Source: Myroides phaeus
GTDB lineage: Bacteria > Bacteroidota > Bacteroidia > Flavobacteriales > Flavobacteriaceae
Reading direction: 5' to 3'
Length of the DNA stretch: 64,000 nt
Assembly (NCBI RefSeq): GCF_009799805.1
Contig: NZ_CP047050.1
Location: 2,308,001-2,372,000, forward strand
Position 1 is the stretch's first letter. Each line of letters starts with the position of its first letter. Below are positions 26,115 through 33,695 of this stretch, in pieces. The notes under the pieces were generated by a model. The model made no database searches. It was not told the origin of the DNA and saw nothing but the letters and a program-made list of their open reading frames with translations. The translations under genes and the position numbers were made by a program.

Positions 26115-26593
26115 GAGAGATAAAGAGTATTTTAGTAGATAATTCTTTTGTAACCAGATTGTTGAAATCTGATGATGAATACCATGATTGCGTAGTTGAA
26201 TATTATCAGTACTTTTTGGAAAATAAGATTGAGATGTATTTGTCTACAATTGTAATTAGTGAGTATGGTGTAGCTGATAATCCCGATAATTTATTGGAGT
26301 TAAATAGTTTTCGCATATTAGAGTTTGATTATGGAGATGCTAAAATTTCTGGAAATTATTTTGCACTTTTGAAAGGTGATGAAACATTGAGAGAGGTTGA
26401 GGAAAGAAAGGTTATAATTAATGATTTAAAGTTGTTTGCTCAAATTCAAAATAGAAATATTGATGCTTTTATTACTAAAGATAGAAAAGCACTTTCTAAA
26501 ATGATATTACCCTTAAAAGAGCATAAAGGCTTAGCATTTAAGTATTTTGATCTTACTGTTCCTTTGAAGGATATACTTGGTAGATTATTTTAA
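26111..26593 (+). CDS. PIN-domain ribonuclease (VapC-like)
   Basis: A 160-residue PIN domain with the acidic metal-binding set in order: Asp10 in ILVDNSFVTRLL, Glu51 in STIVISEYG, Asp105 in NDLKLFAQIQNRNIDAF and Asp124 in ITKDRKAL. This order and spacing match VapC-type toxins, which cleave tRNA or rRNA with Mg2+. It is somewhat longer than a usual 130-140-residue VapC, the extra part being the C-terminal segment after residue 130. The start overlaps the stop of its unknown partner, and a strong terminator ends the pair. No canonical vapB is present. Confidence 0.85.
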   Translation: MREIKSILVDNSFVTRLLKSDDEYHDCVVEYYQYFLENKIEMYLSTIVISEYGVADNPDNLLELNSFRILEFDYGDAKISGNYFALLKGDETLREVEERKVIINDLKLFAQIQNRNIDAFITKDRKALSKMILPLKEHKGLAFKYFDLTVPLKDILGRLF

Positions 26594-26620
26594 AAGGAAT
26601 AAGCTACCTTCATTTACAAT

Positions 26621-26658
26621 AAAAAAGCCCTAAACAGTAATCTGTTTAGGGCTTTTTT
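26621..26658. terminator. Strong bidirectional terminator after the PIN pair
   Basis: A 17-bp stem starting AAAAAAGCCCTAAACAG with loop TAAT (26638-26641) and the mirrored arm at 26642-26658 ending in T6. It separates the PIN pair from the Fic promoter. Confidence 0.95.
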
Positions 26659-26698
26659 AATTATTAGTAACTCTAATGATAGCCTTTCTTTGTCTTTT

Positions 26699-26761
26699 TG
26701 CGGTGAAAAAAGCTTCTATTCACCGCACATTTTGCGGTGAATAAGGTGTATATTTACCGCA
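26699..26761 (+). promoter_or_regulatory. Double palindromic operator over the Fic gene promoter
   Basis: Four 9-bp half-sites alternate in direction: TGCGGTGAA (26699-26707), TTCACCGCA (26719-26727), TGCGGTGAA (26733-26741) and TTTACCGCA (26753-26761). They form two palindromes of identical geometry (9-11-9), starting 34 bp apart. A -7-like TATATTTA (26749-26756) lies inside the last half-site, so occupancy should block RNA polymerase. The Fic ATG follows at 26777. The C-terminal winged helix of the Fic protein itself is the obvious candidate binder. Confidence 0.75.
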
Positions 26762-26776
26762 TAAAAGAAAAAAAGT

Positions 26777-27871
26777 ATGTCAAGTTATATACATAATCTG
26801 AAAAAATGGCCTGATTTCCAATGGGATGAAGAAGATTTAATTACTTTATTGAGTGAAGTTCGAAACTTGCAGGGCAAATTAATGGGTAAGATAGAATTAT
26901 TAGGTTTTGAATTGCAAGATGAAGCTAATTTAGAAACCTTGATTCAAGATGTTGTTCAGTCGTCTGAAATTGAAGGAGAGGTGCTAAATCCTGAGCAAGT
27001 ACGTTCTTCTATTGCAACTCGTCTAGGGCTTGAAAATTCAGGTATAGAACATTCTGATAGACATATTGATGGTATAGTTGATATGATGCTTGATGCCACT
27101 CAGAATGAGAGTAAAAAATTGACAGAAGAACGGTTGTTTGGCTGGCATTCAGCTTTGTTTCCAACAGGAAGAAGTGGTATGCATAAAATTAAAGTTGGTG
27201 ACTGGCGAGAGGGAGATATGCAAGTTGTTTCAGGTGGTATGGGAAGAGAAATAGTCCATTATGAAGCACCAAAACCTTCGCGTTTATCGATGGAAATGAG
27301 TGAGTTTATAGATTGGTTTAACAATTTTTCTGAGATAGATTCGATTATAAAAGCAAGCATCGCTCATTTATGGTTTTTGACAATACATCCATTTGACGAT
27401 GGAAATGGTCGTATAGCTAGAGCAATAGCAGATATGCAGTTGTCTAAATCAGATGGTGTTAATCAACGATTTTATAGTATGTCTATGCAAATAAAGGATA
27501 AGAAAAAGTCTTACTATACAATATTAGAACGTACCCAGAGAGGCGACTTGGATATTACAGATTGGATAGTTTGGTTTTTAGAACGATTAAAAGAGGCGAT
27601 AATTGACTCAAATGTAATTATTGATAAAGTAATAAGGAAACATCAATTTTGGATGAGAAATGCTATTAAAGTAGGTAATGATAGACAACGTTTGATGTTG
27701 AATAAGTTGATAGAAGGCTTTGAAGGTAATTTAACAACGAGTAAGTGGGCAAAAATAGCAAAGACATCACAAGATTCTGCTTTGAGGGATATTACTGATT
27801 TAGTAGAAAAAAACATACTTATAAAAGCAGGGGCAGGAGGGAGAAGTACACATTATACTTTAAATTGGTAA
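26777..27871 (+). CDS. Fic family protein (DUF4172-Fic-winged helix)
   Basis: A 364-residue protein likely to transfer AMP from ATP to a target hydroxyl. The N-terminal 85 residues match DUF4172 and hold the self-inhibitory motif SSEIEG (Ser62..Glu66-Gly67), the class II Fic arrangement. The active loop HPFDDGNGRIAR (His204) is complete, so the enzyme should be active once the inhibitory Glu66 is moved. The C-terminal 65 residues (RQRLMLNKLIEGF..TTSKWAKIAKTSQDSALRDI) read as a winged helix. The upstream double palindrome suggests autorepression. The Fic gene sits between two strong terminators, as an independent cassette beside the PIN pair. Confidence 0.92.
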   Translation: MSSYIHNLKKWPDFQWDEEDLITLLSEVRNLQGKLMGKIELLGFELQDEANLETLIQDVVQSSEIEGEVLNPEQVRSSIATRLGLENSGIEHSDRHIDGIVDMMLDATQNESKKLTEERLFGWHSALFPTGRSGMHKIKVGDWREGDMQVVSGGMGREIVHYEAPKPSRLSMEMSEFIDWFNNFSEIDSIIKASIAHLWFLTIHPFDDGNGRIARAIADMQLSKSDGVNQRFYSMSMQIKDKKKSYYTILERTQRGDLDITDWIVWFLERLKEAIIDSNVIIDKVIRKHQFWMRNAIKVGNDRQRLMLNKLIEGFEGNLTTSKWAKIAKTSQDSALRDITDLVEKNILIKAGAGGRSTHYTLNW

Positions 27872-27897
27872 ACTAAAACCACTTACCTCATCAAAAG

Positions 27898-27935
27898 AAA
27901 AAAGGGAATTACATTCAGTTGTAATTCCCTTTTTT
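27898..27935. terminator. Terminator after the Fic gene
   Basis: A 16-bp stem AAAAAAGGGAATTACA/TGTAATTCCCTTTTTT with loop TTCAGT. It is symmetric, so it can also end minus-strand transcription from the oxidase operon. Confidence 0.93.
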
Positions 27936-27980
27936 AGAGTAAAATGAAAAAGTGTATATGTATAAATTAGGAAAAAGCTT

Positions 27981-28148
27981 TTAGTATAATCCTTTTATAA
28001 ATTGGTATTTAGTATCTTCTTCAATTTCTTTATCCCATAGCTCTTTATCTTTAAAGACCAATAGGTAAACGCGCAGTACTCTGGAGATCATTGAGACACA
28101 AACCAATAGTATTGCGATAATAACGATAACACATAGGGCTATGATCAT
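27981..28148 (-). CDS. Small single-helix membrane protein, candidate third oxidase subunit (CydX-like), 55 aa
   Basis: An ORF too short for most gene callers. It starts at ATG 28148, 16 bp after the stop of the upstream cytochrome gene, and ends at TAA 27981. The product begins with a long hydrophobic helix (MIIALCVIVIIAILLVCVSM) followed by a basic hinge (SRVLRVYLL) and a highly charged tail with KDKELWDKEIEEDTK. N-terminal helix plus short hydrophilic tail is the layout of CydX/CydS/AppX subunits of bd oxidases, and its place as third gene of a bd-like operon fits. Sequence identity with those proteins is not evident, so the role is inferred from context and shape. Confidence 0.7.
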   Translation of the reverse strand: MIIALCVIVIIAILLVCVSMISRVLRVYLLVFKDKELWDKEIEEDTKYQFIKGLY

Positions 28149-28164
28149 AACAATAAGTTTTATA

Positions 28165-29496
28165 TTAAATGTTTAAAATAAATTCTGTTAAATCCTCCAT
28201 ATCCTGGTCGTTAATCTGTGGGAATGGTGGCATTTGAGGAGCATCAGGACGTTTTTTACCTGGTGATTTAATCCATTTGATTAAGTCTTTTTTATCTCCT
28301 TCATAAATACTTCTCATTTCAGTTACAGGAGGACCTACTAATTGTGAGTCTACTTTATGACAAGCAGCACAGTATGAGTTGAAAACAGCTTTACCTTTAG
28401 CTGTAGTATCTCCTGATTGTTCTGCTTCTGCAATAGCTTGCGCTTCTTCAGCTTCTTGATTAGCAGCTTCTTCTCTCGCTTTTCTTGAAGCTTCTAAGAA
28501 TTGTTCTGTTTTCTGAGCCATTAACTCACGGTGTGGGTTTAATGCATTTGCACGGTAAACGTGACGTCCACTACCCATAAACAAGACTACAATTCCCATT
28601 GAAATAACAATTTTGTAGAAATGTTTGTCTAAATCCTCATCTTTTCCTTTCAGTGTTTGCCACATCCAGTAAACAGAGTAAGCAGCAATAGCAACTCCAG
28701 GAAGGATAACAGCCATTAATCCCCAATTAACCCCTTTTGAAGGTAATGTAGCTAATACAATAGGTCCGAATAAGAACTGAGCTCCAGAAGCACCGATTGC
28801 AATTTGGTAACCAATACGTTTTACTTTTGCTCTTGTAAATACTTGGAAGTATTCTTCAAAAGGATAGTTCTTACGTCCCATATACCACGCAATGAATAAA
28901 CCAGTTAAGGCAAGCGAGGCACACAAGAAGTGGAAGTATCTTGGGAATACGTTTGGCAGAGTTAAAGCAGAAAGGAATCCGTGAATAGTAGTCCATTTCT
29001 CAGGGAACAGCATTAAATTGATGTTTACTAAGAATATTAGTGGAATGAAAAGGAAGATAAGTACCGCCAATGCCATAATAGCAATGTGTAAATACTTCAT
29101 GTTTTTCATAGCCTCCCACGCATATTTATGTAAATAAGTCAATAAGAAAGCAATCACTACTAACGGAATAATTAGTATCCACATAATTCCTGTTAGGGAG
29201 TTAGCGGTATAAAAGTAGATAGTATATAAAGCGTTAATACTTAAAAGAGGAGCAACCCCAAGTACAACAGCCATACTTTTATTTACCGTAATTGTAGCGG
29301 CAATCTCTTTTGCTAACGTATCGTATTCTTTGTTTTTAAGTCCTTTTATTTCGGCCCATAACGTAGTTATAGAACCACCTACCATCAAATTGACAAATAC
29401 AATGTGAGCTAAGAAAGAAACTACTAATAAAACGACAAGTAGCCATTCTGGTAGTGGTAAGTCTAAAGGAATATCTTTTGGTAATGGAGTATTCAT
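28165..29496 (-). CDS. Polytopic membrane cytochrome with C-terminal haem-c domain (bd-like oxidase, second subunit)
   Basis: The first about 320 residues are 8-9 transmembrane helices with several helix-embedded histidines (AHIVFVNLMVGG, YLHKYAW, YFHFLCASLALTG). Then comes an Ala/Glu-rich linker (about 330-367) and a monohaem cytochrome c domain with CAACH (Cys376-His380) and a distal Met in APQMPPFP. It starts 1 bp after the stop of the CydA-like gene, so both are one unit. Family knowledge: bd-superfamily oxidases whose subunits carry haem c instead of a working quinol site are known, and this pair fits that type. Electrons probably enter through periplasmic cytochrome c. Exact family not confirmed. 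Confidence 0.78.
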   Translation of the reverse strand: MNTPLPKDIPLDLPLPEWLLVVLLVVSFLAHIVFVNLMVGGSITTLWAEIKGLKNKEYDTLAKEIAATITVNKSMAVVLGVAPLLSINALYTIYFYTANSLTGIMWILIIPLVVIAFLLTYLHKYAWEAMKNMKYLHIAIMALAVLIFLFIPLIFLVNINLMLFPEKWTTIHGFLSALTLPNVFPRYFHFLCASLALTGLFIAWYMGRKNYPFEEYFQVFTRAKVKRIGYQIAIGASGAQFLFGPIVLATLPSKGVNWGLMAVILPGVAIAAYSVYWMWQTLKGKDEDLDKHFYKIVISMGIVVLFMGSGRHVYRANALNPHRELMAQKTEQFLEASRKAREEAANQEAEEAQAIAEAEQSGDTTAKGKAVFNSYCAACHKVDSQLVGPPVTEMRSIYEGDKKDLIKWIKSPGKKRPDAPQMPPFPQINDQDMEDLTEFILNI

Positions 29497-29497
29497 A

Positions 29498-30946
29498 TTA
29501 TTCTTGTGTTTTTAATTCAATAAAATGTTCAACTGAGTGTCCTGGGTTTAGTTTAACCCCAGCGCTTTGTGCCCCTTGTACAGAAGTACCACTTAGTTGT
29601 AAGTAAAAAATGTAATGTGCTAAAGCGTCTAATTCTTCTGCATTTCCAGGGTAAGGAGGCATATACGTTCTACCGTTGTGCATATTCGGAATATAAGCTT
29701 TCATCGAATTGATGTCTAACGGTTTGTCAAAACCATACATTTTCTCGAATACGTAAACGATTGAGTTTATCCCTTGACTTGTGTGACATCTTGAACACGC
29801 AATTATAAATACATCTTTACCAGCTTCTAATCTGTTTTCGTCTGTGATCTCAGTAATACCAGTATAAGTAGCGTGTTTTAAAATACCTTCTTTTTGCAAT
29901 AGCGGGTAGTCTTCTTCTCTAATTAAGTTAGAGTACATATAGTCTCCAATTACGTAAGGTTTACGGATAAACTCTCTCACACGTTCGAAGATTCCTAAGA
30001 AACCTAATGAAAGGATGAACGGAATTAACACCATAACAAAGTTTACGCGTTTTGGTTTCCACAAGATAAACACCGCTAAGAAAGCAAGTGAACTCGTAGC
30101 AATAAGTATGATGTATTTTAATAAGTTGTAATACTTCGCAAAGTCCATTGTACCAACAGCAGTACTCATATTAGCAGTCATTGCTTCAGGAATTACGTTG
30201 TAGTAATAAATAGACGCTAAGATTGAGAAAGGCAACCAAACTAAGATCCAGATAGCAGTAGTTTTTAGAGCAGGTCTGCGCACTAAGCTATCTTTTTTAG
30301 TAAATAGCATAATAAGCAATAGTCCAAAAGCACCACCAATAACCATAGCAGTAGGTGTTCTAAATAAAAGCTGAGGTAAGTAAATAGGGTTTGTTAAAGC
30401 GTTGAAGAACGAATGATGTGTTAACCAGTTACCTGGGTCCATCATAAATCCAAGGATTGCCACAATGATTGCCATTGTCAACCAAGAGAATCCTGATAAG
30501 AACCAACCGAAACGGATGTGTCTTTGTTTTGCTTTAAGCGATTTGTTTGAGTTTTTCCAAGTAAGGAAGTAAATCATAATGAATACAACTTCTGAAACGA
30601 AGACAATCCACTCTGTAAACCAGCCCCAATAAAATACTCGGATTAAACTACCAATTGAGTTTGGACTAATCAAGGCAGCCGAGAACCAAATACCAACTCC
30701 GGTCATAGCACCAAGAGTAGTGGTAACTACAAACCCCACCATCATCATACGGTGAACCGTAGCGTCCCAAGCTAAATCTGTGACTTCATTACGGCCACTT
30801 TTAACAACACCTTGTTGTTCTAATAATGTAATATACGGAATAAAACCTACGGCTAAACCGTGGTTAATGAATACGTGAATAATCGCTATCATCGCAATGA
30901 GGAAACGATCATTCAACCAGTCTAAATGAAATAAAGGAAAATCCAT
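29498..30946 (-). CDS. CydA-superfamily oxidase subunit with C-terminal haem-c domain
   Basis: A 482-residue membrane protein of about nine helices followed by a haem-c domain (CSRCH, Cys384-His388, with Met in RTYMPPYPG). CydA-like marks are seen: His24 in helix 1, the TTTLGAMTGVGI stretch, Glu112 and Glu119 in the TEWIVFVSEVVF helix (counterparts of the proton-path glutamates), and GFMMDPGNW resembling the NGWMQNP segment of CydA. The quinol-binding GRQPW of CydA is replaced by IRKPY (327-331), suggesting that electrons come from cytochrome c, not quinol. First gene of a three-gene operon. The assignment to a haem-c type bd oxidase is inference from these features. Confidence 0.8.
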   Translation of the reverse strand: MDFPLFHLDWLNDRFLIAMIAIIHVFINHGLAVGFIPYITLLEQQGVVKSGRNEVTDLAWDATVHRMMMVGFVVTTTLGAMTGVGIWFSAALISPNSIGSLIRVFYWGWFTEWIVFVSEVVFIMIYFLTWKNSNKSLKAKQRHIRFGWFLSGFSWLTMAIIVAILGFMMDPGNWLTHHSFFNALTNPIYLPQLLFRTPTAMVIGGAFGLLLIMLFTKKDSLVRRPALKTTAIWILVWLPFSILASIYYYNVIPEAMTANMSTAVGTMDFAKYYNLLKYIILIATSSLAFLAVFILWKPKRVNFVMVLIPFILSLGFLGIFERVREFIRKPYVIGDYMYSNLIREEDYPLLQKEGILKHATYTGITEITDENRLEAGKDVFIIACSRCHTSQGINSIVYVFEKMYGFDKPLDINSMKAYIPNMHNGRTYMPPYPGNAEELDALAHYIFYLQLSGTSVQGAQSAGVKLNPGHSVEHFIELKTQE

Positions 30947-30963
30947 GTAGTGTTATTTTTCAG

Positions 30964-30985
30964 CAAAGTTAGTAGGACATCTACT
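30964..30985 (-). promoter_or_regulatory. Promoter -7 box and adjoining palindrome of the oxidase operon
   Basis: On the minus strand TAACTTTG (30971 to 30964) matches TAnnTTTG, 18 bp before the ATG at 30946. Directly upstream lies the inverted repeat AGTAG-GACAT-CTACT (30971-30985), a possible regulator site. Confidence 0.5.
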
Positions 30986-31063
30986 GAAAAATATTACACT
31001 AATCGTGGGGATGTTTACACTTTTCAACGCAATTGATGTAAGAAAAGCGGAATTTTATTTAGA

Positions 31064-31957
31064 TTATTTGGCTTGCTTTCTGAACTCCTCTGGTGTAAGG
31101 CCTGTGTACTTTTTAAAGAAGCGAGACAAATAAGCTGTGTTTTTGAACTCTAATTCATAGGCGATTTCTAAAACCGAAACGTCTGCATTTACAAGTAAAC
31201 GCTTACATTCTAAAATCACTCTATTTCGTATAACTTCTCCAGAGGTTAACCCGTGTACTTTTTTACACAGGGTATTCAAGTGGTTAGGAGTAATATTAAG
31301 CAAGTTTGCATATTCACCAGGAAGGCGCATTGTCTTAAAGTTTTGTTCTAACAGCTCTTCGAAGTTTCTAATAACAAACTGTGCATTATTTGTTTCGTGA
31401 TGTTCTTCATTATCAAACACTTTTGTAACCAAAAATAACTGTGTTTCTAAGAACAATTCAAGCATCAACACCTTCATATAGTCCTTTTTTAAAGGGCTAT
31501 CATCCATAGAGGCATAAAGAATCTTCTCAAATCGTTGGTGTAAAGTTTCGTGACACTTATGGCAAGAAAACTTAGAATACTGTGCGTTACCACTGAAAAA
31601 AGAAAACTGATTTAAGTAGCTTGGATTCACTAAAAACGTACGTAAGAAGTTGTCGTTAAAGTTGATAAGAAACCCTTCAGTACCCGGTTCAAACTCCCAT
31701 TTATGCACTTGAGAGGCATTTAGGAAGAACAAACACTTCTCTTCAATAGAGAATTTTTCAAAGTCAATAGAGTGGATTCCTTTTCCTTTGCTTACAAAAA
31801 GGATTTGGTAAAATGCGTGTCTATGAGGAGAGGATACGATAGTAGGTCTATTCGAAATGTAATCTTCTAAGCGATAGACAACACAATCTTGAAAGTTGTT
31901 ATTGGTATCAATTAAATTACAGATGTTGTAAACTGGGATATTCGCATTCTTTTCCAT
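31064..31957 (-). CDS. AraC-family transcriptional regulator with cupin-like sensor
   Basis: A regulator of 297 residues. The N-terminal part (SSPHRHAFYQILFVSKGKG, FSIEEKCLFFLNASQVHKW) is a cupin-like ligand domain; the C-terminal 100 residues hold two helix-turn-helices (VSVLEIAYELEFKNTAYLSRFFKKYTGLTPEEF). An in-frame GTG 18 bp further upstream overlaps the -7 box, so ATG 31957 (MEKNANIPVYN) is taken as the start. It lies 117 bp upstream of the oxidase operon on the same strand and downstream of the efflux operon terminator, so it is separately transcribed. The target is unknown; the oxidase operon is a candidate only by proximity. Confidence 0.88.
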   Translation of the reverse strand: MEKNANIPVYNICNLIDTNNNFQDCVVYRLEDYISNRPTIVSSPHRHAFYQILFVSKGKGIHSIDFEKFSIEEKCLFFLNASQVHKWEFEPGTEGFLINFNDNFLRTFLVNPSYLNQFSFFSGNAQYSKFSCHKCHETLHQRFEKILYASMDDSPLKKDYMKVLMLELFLETQLFLVTKVFDNEEHHETNNAQFVIRNFEELLEQNFKTMRLPGEYANLLNITPNHLNTLCKKVHGLTSGEVIRNRVILECKRLLVNADVSVLEIAYELEFKNTAYLSRFFKKYTGLTPEEFRKQAK

Positions 31958-31974
31958 AAAGACATATTTTATCA

Positions 31975-31982
31975 CAAAGATA
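31975..31982 (-). promoter_or_regulatory. -7 box of the AraC regulator gene; decides its start
   Basis: Minus-strand TATCTTTG matches TAnnTTTG. The upstream GTG start candidate begins at 31975, within the box, so translation must begin at the next in-frame ATG, 31957. Confidence 0.6.
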
Positions 31983-32050
31983 GAAAAGGAGTAGAGGGAT
32001 TTATAATTTTTGTATGTTTTTTGTGAACGACGCAGTAATTATGACAAATA

Positions 32051-32086
32051 AAAAAGGTGTAGTCCCTTGCGAGACTACACCTTTTT
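32051..32086 (-). terminator. Terminator of the efflux operon
   Basis: A 14-bp stem AAAAAGGTGTAGTC/GACTACACCTTTTT with loop CCTTGCGA, 24 bp beyond the stop of the EmrB-like gene. It is symmetric with T/A tails. Confidence 0.93.
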
Positions 32087-32109
32087 GAAAAAAACGAAAA
32101 TAAATTTAA

Positions 32110-33684
32110 TTAGTGTCCTGCACCTGCGATTATTTTCCCTGCACCTTTTTTAATTAGGATTAGAATAAAGGGAATACAGATTAAGAATAAAACACCTAAA
32201 AACATAAATACATCCATATAGGTTAGTACTGTTGCCTGTTTGCTAACACCTAAATCCAATAGGGTATATGCTTTTTGTAGTGCCTCATCTACAGGATATC
32301 CTTTTGCTATAAAGCTTTGTTGTAGAGCGTACACGCGATTTTGTACCTCAACAGAAGCTGTATCTAAATGACTCACCAAGGCAAGTCTGTGATTTACTGT
32401 CCATCTTGAAATAAATGTTGTAATTAAGGCAATTCCGAATGAACCTCCTAATTGACGCATCATCCCCGTAAAAGCAGCACCTTCTCCAATTTGTTTGTTT
32501 CTCAAATTAGAAAGCGATAGGGTAGTAATTGGAACGAATAATAGTCCTAAACCAACCCCTCTAACAACTAACGGCCAGAAGAAGTGTTCTTTCCCCGTAT
32601 CAGGTGTCAATATATTATGTGCCCAGAAGCTGTACACGAAAAATACAAGGAACCCTGTGGCTACTAAGTATTTTGGAGGTACACCTCTTTGTAACATTCT
32701 TGCAATTAACGGCATCATTAAAGCAGTCATCAGTGAACTCGGTACTAATAACATCCCTGCATCTGTAGCTGTCCACCCTAAGATAGACTGTGTGTAGATT
32801 GGAATGATAAACGTAGAACCATATAGTCCAAAACCAAGTACAAACGACAATACCGTACCAATAGCAAGGTTTGAGTCTTTTAATACACGTAGGTTTACAA
32901 TTGGCTTATCACACGTTAGCTCTCTCCATACAAAGAAGAAGAAACCAAAGAAAGAAGTGATACTCAAGGTAAGAATCGTACTGTTTTCAAACCAATCGTC
33001 TTGCTGTCCGTGTTCTAACACATATTGCAACGAACCAACAGCAACGGCTAAAAAGATGATTCCTAAGAAGTCGATTTCACTTAACTTACTTTTCTCTGCA
33101 TAACGCGGACTACGCACATATAATACGGTTAGTATTGTAGCCAGTATTCCAATCGGAATATTGATATAGAATATAAACGGCCAAGAGTAATTGTCAATGA
33201 TGTATCCACCTAAAGGAGGACCTAACGTTGGACCAACAATAACACCCATTCCGTAAATTGCCTGAGCCACTCCACGTTTTTCAATTGGGTAACTCTCCGT
33301 AATAATCGTTTGTGAAGTTACTAATAACGCACCCCCACCAAGACCTTGTATAAAACGGAATAAGATGATTTCCCATAAAGTGGTAGAATAACCACATAAA
33401 AACGAGGCAACCGTAAAAATGATAATCGATGCCGCAAAGTAATTACGTCTTCCGAATTGTTGAGACAGCCAGCTCGTCATTGGTACTACTATTACATTGG
33501 CAATAGCATAGGCAGTAACCACCCAAGCAATGTCCGTTAGCGATACCCCCAAACTTCCCTTCATATCGTTCATTGCTACGTTTACAATCGTAGTATCAAC
33601 AATTTCAAGTAAAGCACACAGGATCGCCGTAATAGTAATGATGACTCGTCTGTAGCCGTGTTCAACTAAGCTTTCTTCAGTCAT
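32110..33684 (-). CDS. DHA2-family MFS efflux pump (EmrB-like)
   Basis: A drug:H+ antiporter of 524 residues with about 14 transmembrane helices. Signature segments are LLEIVDTTIVNVAM in helix 1 (DHA2 motif D1), GRRNYF after helix 2, FIQGLGGGALLVTSQTII in helix 4 and GPTLGPPLGGYIIDNYSWPFIFYINIPIG (motif C, around residues 150-180). It is the last gene of the operon TetR-TolC-HlyD-EmrB; together with the adaptor and channel it should form a tripartite pump across both membranes. Substrates cannot be deduced. It starts 11 bp after the adaptor gene. Confidence 0.93.
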   Translation of the reverse strand: MTEESLVEHGYRRVIITITAILCALLEIVDTTIVNVAMNDMKGSLGVSLTDIAWVVTAYAIANVIVVPMTSWLSQQFGRRNYFAASIIIFTVASFLCGYSTTLWEIILFRFIQGLGGGALLVTSQTIITESYPIEKRGVAQAIYGMGVIVGPTLGPPLGGYIIDNYSWPFIFYINIPIGILATILTVLYVRSPRYAEKSKLSEIDFLGIIFLAVAVGSLQYVLEHGQQDDWFENSTILTLSITSFFGFFFFVWRELTCDKPIVNLRVLKDSNLAIGTVLSFVLGFGLYGSTFIIPIYTQSILGWTATDAGMLLVPSSLMTALMMPLIARMLQRGVPPKYLVATGFLVFFVYSFWAHNILTPDTGKEHFFWPLVVRGVGLGLLFVPITTLSLSNLRNKQIGEGAAFTGMMRQLGGSFGIALITTFISRWTVNHRLALVSHLDTASVEVQNRVYALQQSFIAKGYPVDEALQKAYTLLDLGVSKQATVLTYMDVFMFLGVLFLICIPFILILIKKGAGKIIAGAGH

Positions 33685-33695
33685 ACTATTTATTT

